A DNA stretch of 64,000 bases, from the NCBI RefSeq assembly GCF_950295315.1, contig NC_080165.1:11411093-11475092 (forward strand), in the 5' to 3' direction. Positions 63,265 to 64,000 of this stretch are shown piece by piece (positions within the stretch are counted from its first letter, which is position 1; each line of letters starts with the position of its first letter). The notes under the pieces are model-generated. The model was not told the DNA's origin and did no database searches. It worked only from the letters and a program-made list of their open reading frames with translations. The translations under genes were made by a program, and so were the position numbers. This DNA comes from Erinaceus europaeus (Eukaryota; Chordata; Mammalia; Eulipotyphla; Erinaceidae).

Positions 63265-64000
63265 CAACATTAACTTGGGTCCACCTGTATCAGAGGTCAG
63301 GCTCAGGAAAATAACTAGTATAATCACAGGCCCTTTGGAATATAACTAAAATAGGCCTACTAGCTATCTTCAAAACAGAGACATCAAATCTTCATCAGCA
63401 ATATTCCAGTCTTTAGATTTATGATTAGTCAGCAATTTTCTTGGCTTTATATATTAACTCTTTTTAAAATTTTACTTTATTTATAAAAATGAAATGCTGA
63501 CAAAACCATAGGATAAGAGGGGTACAACTCCACACAATTCCCACCACTAGAACTCTGAATCTCATCCCCTCTCTTGATAGCTATCCTAGTCTTTAATACT
63601 CTGGGAGTATGGACCCAAGGTCATTGTGGGATGCAGAAGGTGGAAGGTCTGGCTTCTATAATTGCTTCCCTGCTGAACATGGGCGTTGACAGGTCGATCC
63701 TTTTCAGCCACCAGATTCCAGATGCTACCATGATGCCAACTGGACTTCCCTGGGCAGACACCCCCACCAATGTGTCCTGGAGCTCCAATTCCCCAGAGCC
63801 TCACCCCACTAGGGAAAGAGAGAGGCAGGCTGGGAGTATGGATTAACCTGTCAATGCCCATGTTCAGTGGGGAAGCAATTACAGAAGCCAGACCCCATAA
63901 TGACCCTGCGTCCATACTCCCAGAGCGTTAAAGACTAGGAAAACTATTAAGGGAGAGGATTGGATACGGAGCTCTGGTGGTGGGAACTGTGTGGAGTTGT
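63265..64000 (+). mobile_element. L1 3'UTR fragment, runs off the window
   Basis: The same order of blocks as 61130-61725, in two parts (63265-63465 and 63704-64000), separated by an inverted copy of its own 3' end. It is cut by the window end at GTGTGGAGTTGT. Confidence 0.75.
63466..63703 (-). mobile_element. inverted L1 3' end nested in the same family
   Basis: The complement of the family's last 240 bp, beginning at its A-rich tail (TTTTACTTTATTTATAAAAA on the plus strand). The host copy resumes at TTTTCAGCCACCAG. Confidence 0.75.

Overview
This window reads as mammalian nuclear DNA, most likely from a hedgehog (Erinaceidae, probably Erinaceus). It carries introns, CA/TG microsatellites, L1 LINEs, MIR relics and a very dense load of tRNA-derived SINEs. 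The commonest SINE has a GTAGCGCAGCGGGTTAAG head and a CCCCACCTGCAGGGGAGTCG middle, which I associate with hedgehog sequence; the species call is from memory of that SINE, not from a search. There are no bacterial-type genes. I use working labels for the SINEs: type A (as above, A-rich tail with AAC/AAT repeats), type B (head like CTGGTTGAGCACACATG, tail near CTATCCAATAAATAAA), type C (CCCAGGTTCAATCCCC, ending GAGCAGTGCTCTGGT) and type D (short tRNA-like head running into pyrimidine repeats).

Only one locus looks like a genuine host gene: the last two coding exons of a minus-strand gene (51562-51614 and 49684-49767), with clean splice sites and a plausible poly(A) signal near 48887. I do not recognise the protein.

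Layout: 1-4349 is single-copy DNA with scattered SINEs. 4350-6976 is a complete 2.6-kb class II-like non-autonomous LTR element (copy E1, minus). 7-27 kb is intronic or intergenic DNA with SINEs, a solo LTR (7746-8452), a 38-bp minisatellite (16241-16803), L1 3' ends and an RTE-type LINE 3' end (19797-20192). 28386-33765 is a betaretrovirus-like provirus with two LTRs and a 6-bp target duplication; its interior is deleted and decayed. 33839-34342 is another solo LTR. 36935-46929 is one full-length L1 bounded by a 16-bp target duplication. It has been invaded by a SINE, by a hybrid LTR remnant, by a second copy of the 2.6-kb element (E2, 39602-42215) and by a solo LTR (44386-44819). 47-64 kb holds the host exons, more SINEs, microsatellites, a 646-bp solo LTR (56009-56654), an LTR with a duplicated primer-binding site (about 60606-61065), a second RTE 3' end (61879-62243) and several L1 3'UTR fragments.

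The most interesting material is the E1/E2 family: two copies 35 kb apart share LTRs, a tRNA-Lys-type primer-binding site, a polypurine tract, a minisatellite and an open frame of about 208 codons that starts at the primer-binding site and contains an internal repeat. Differences between the copies in that frame include only whole-codon indels.
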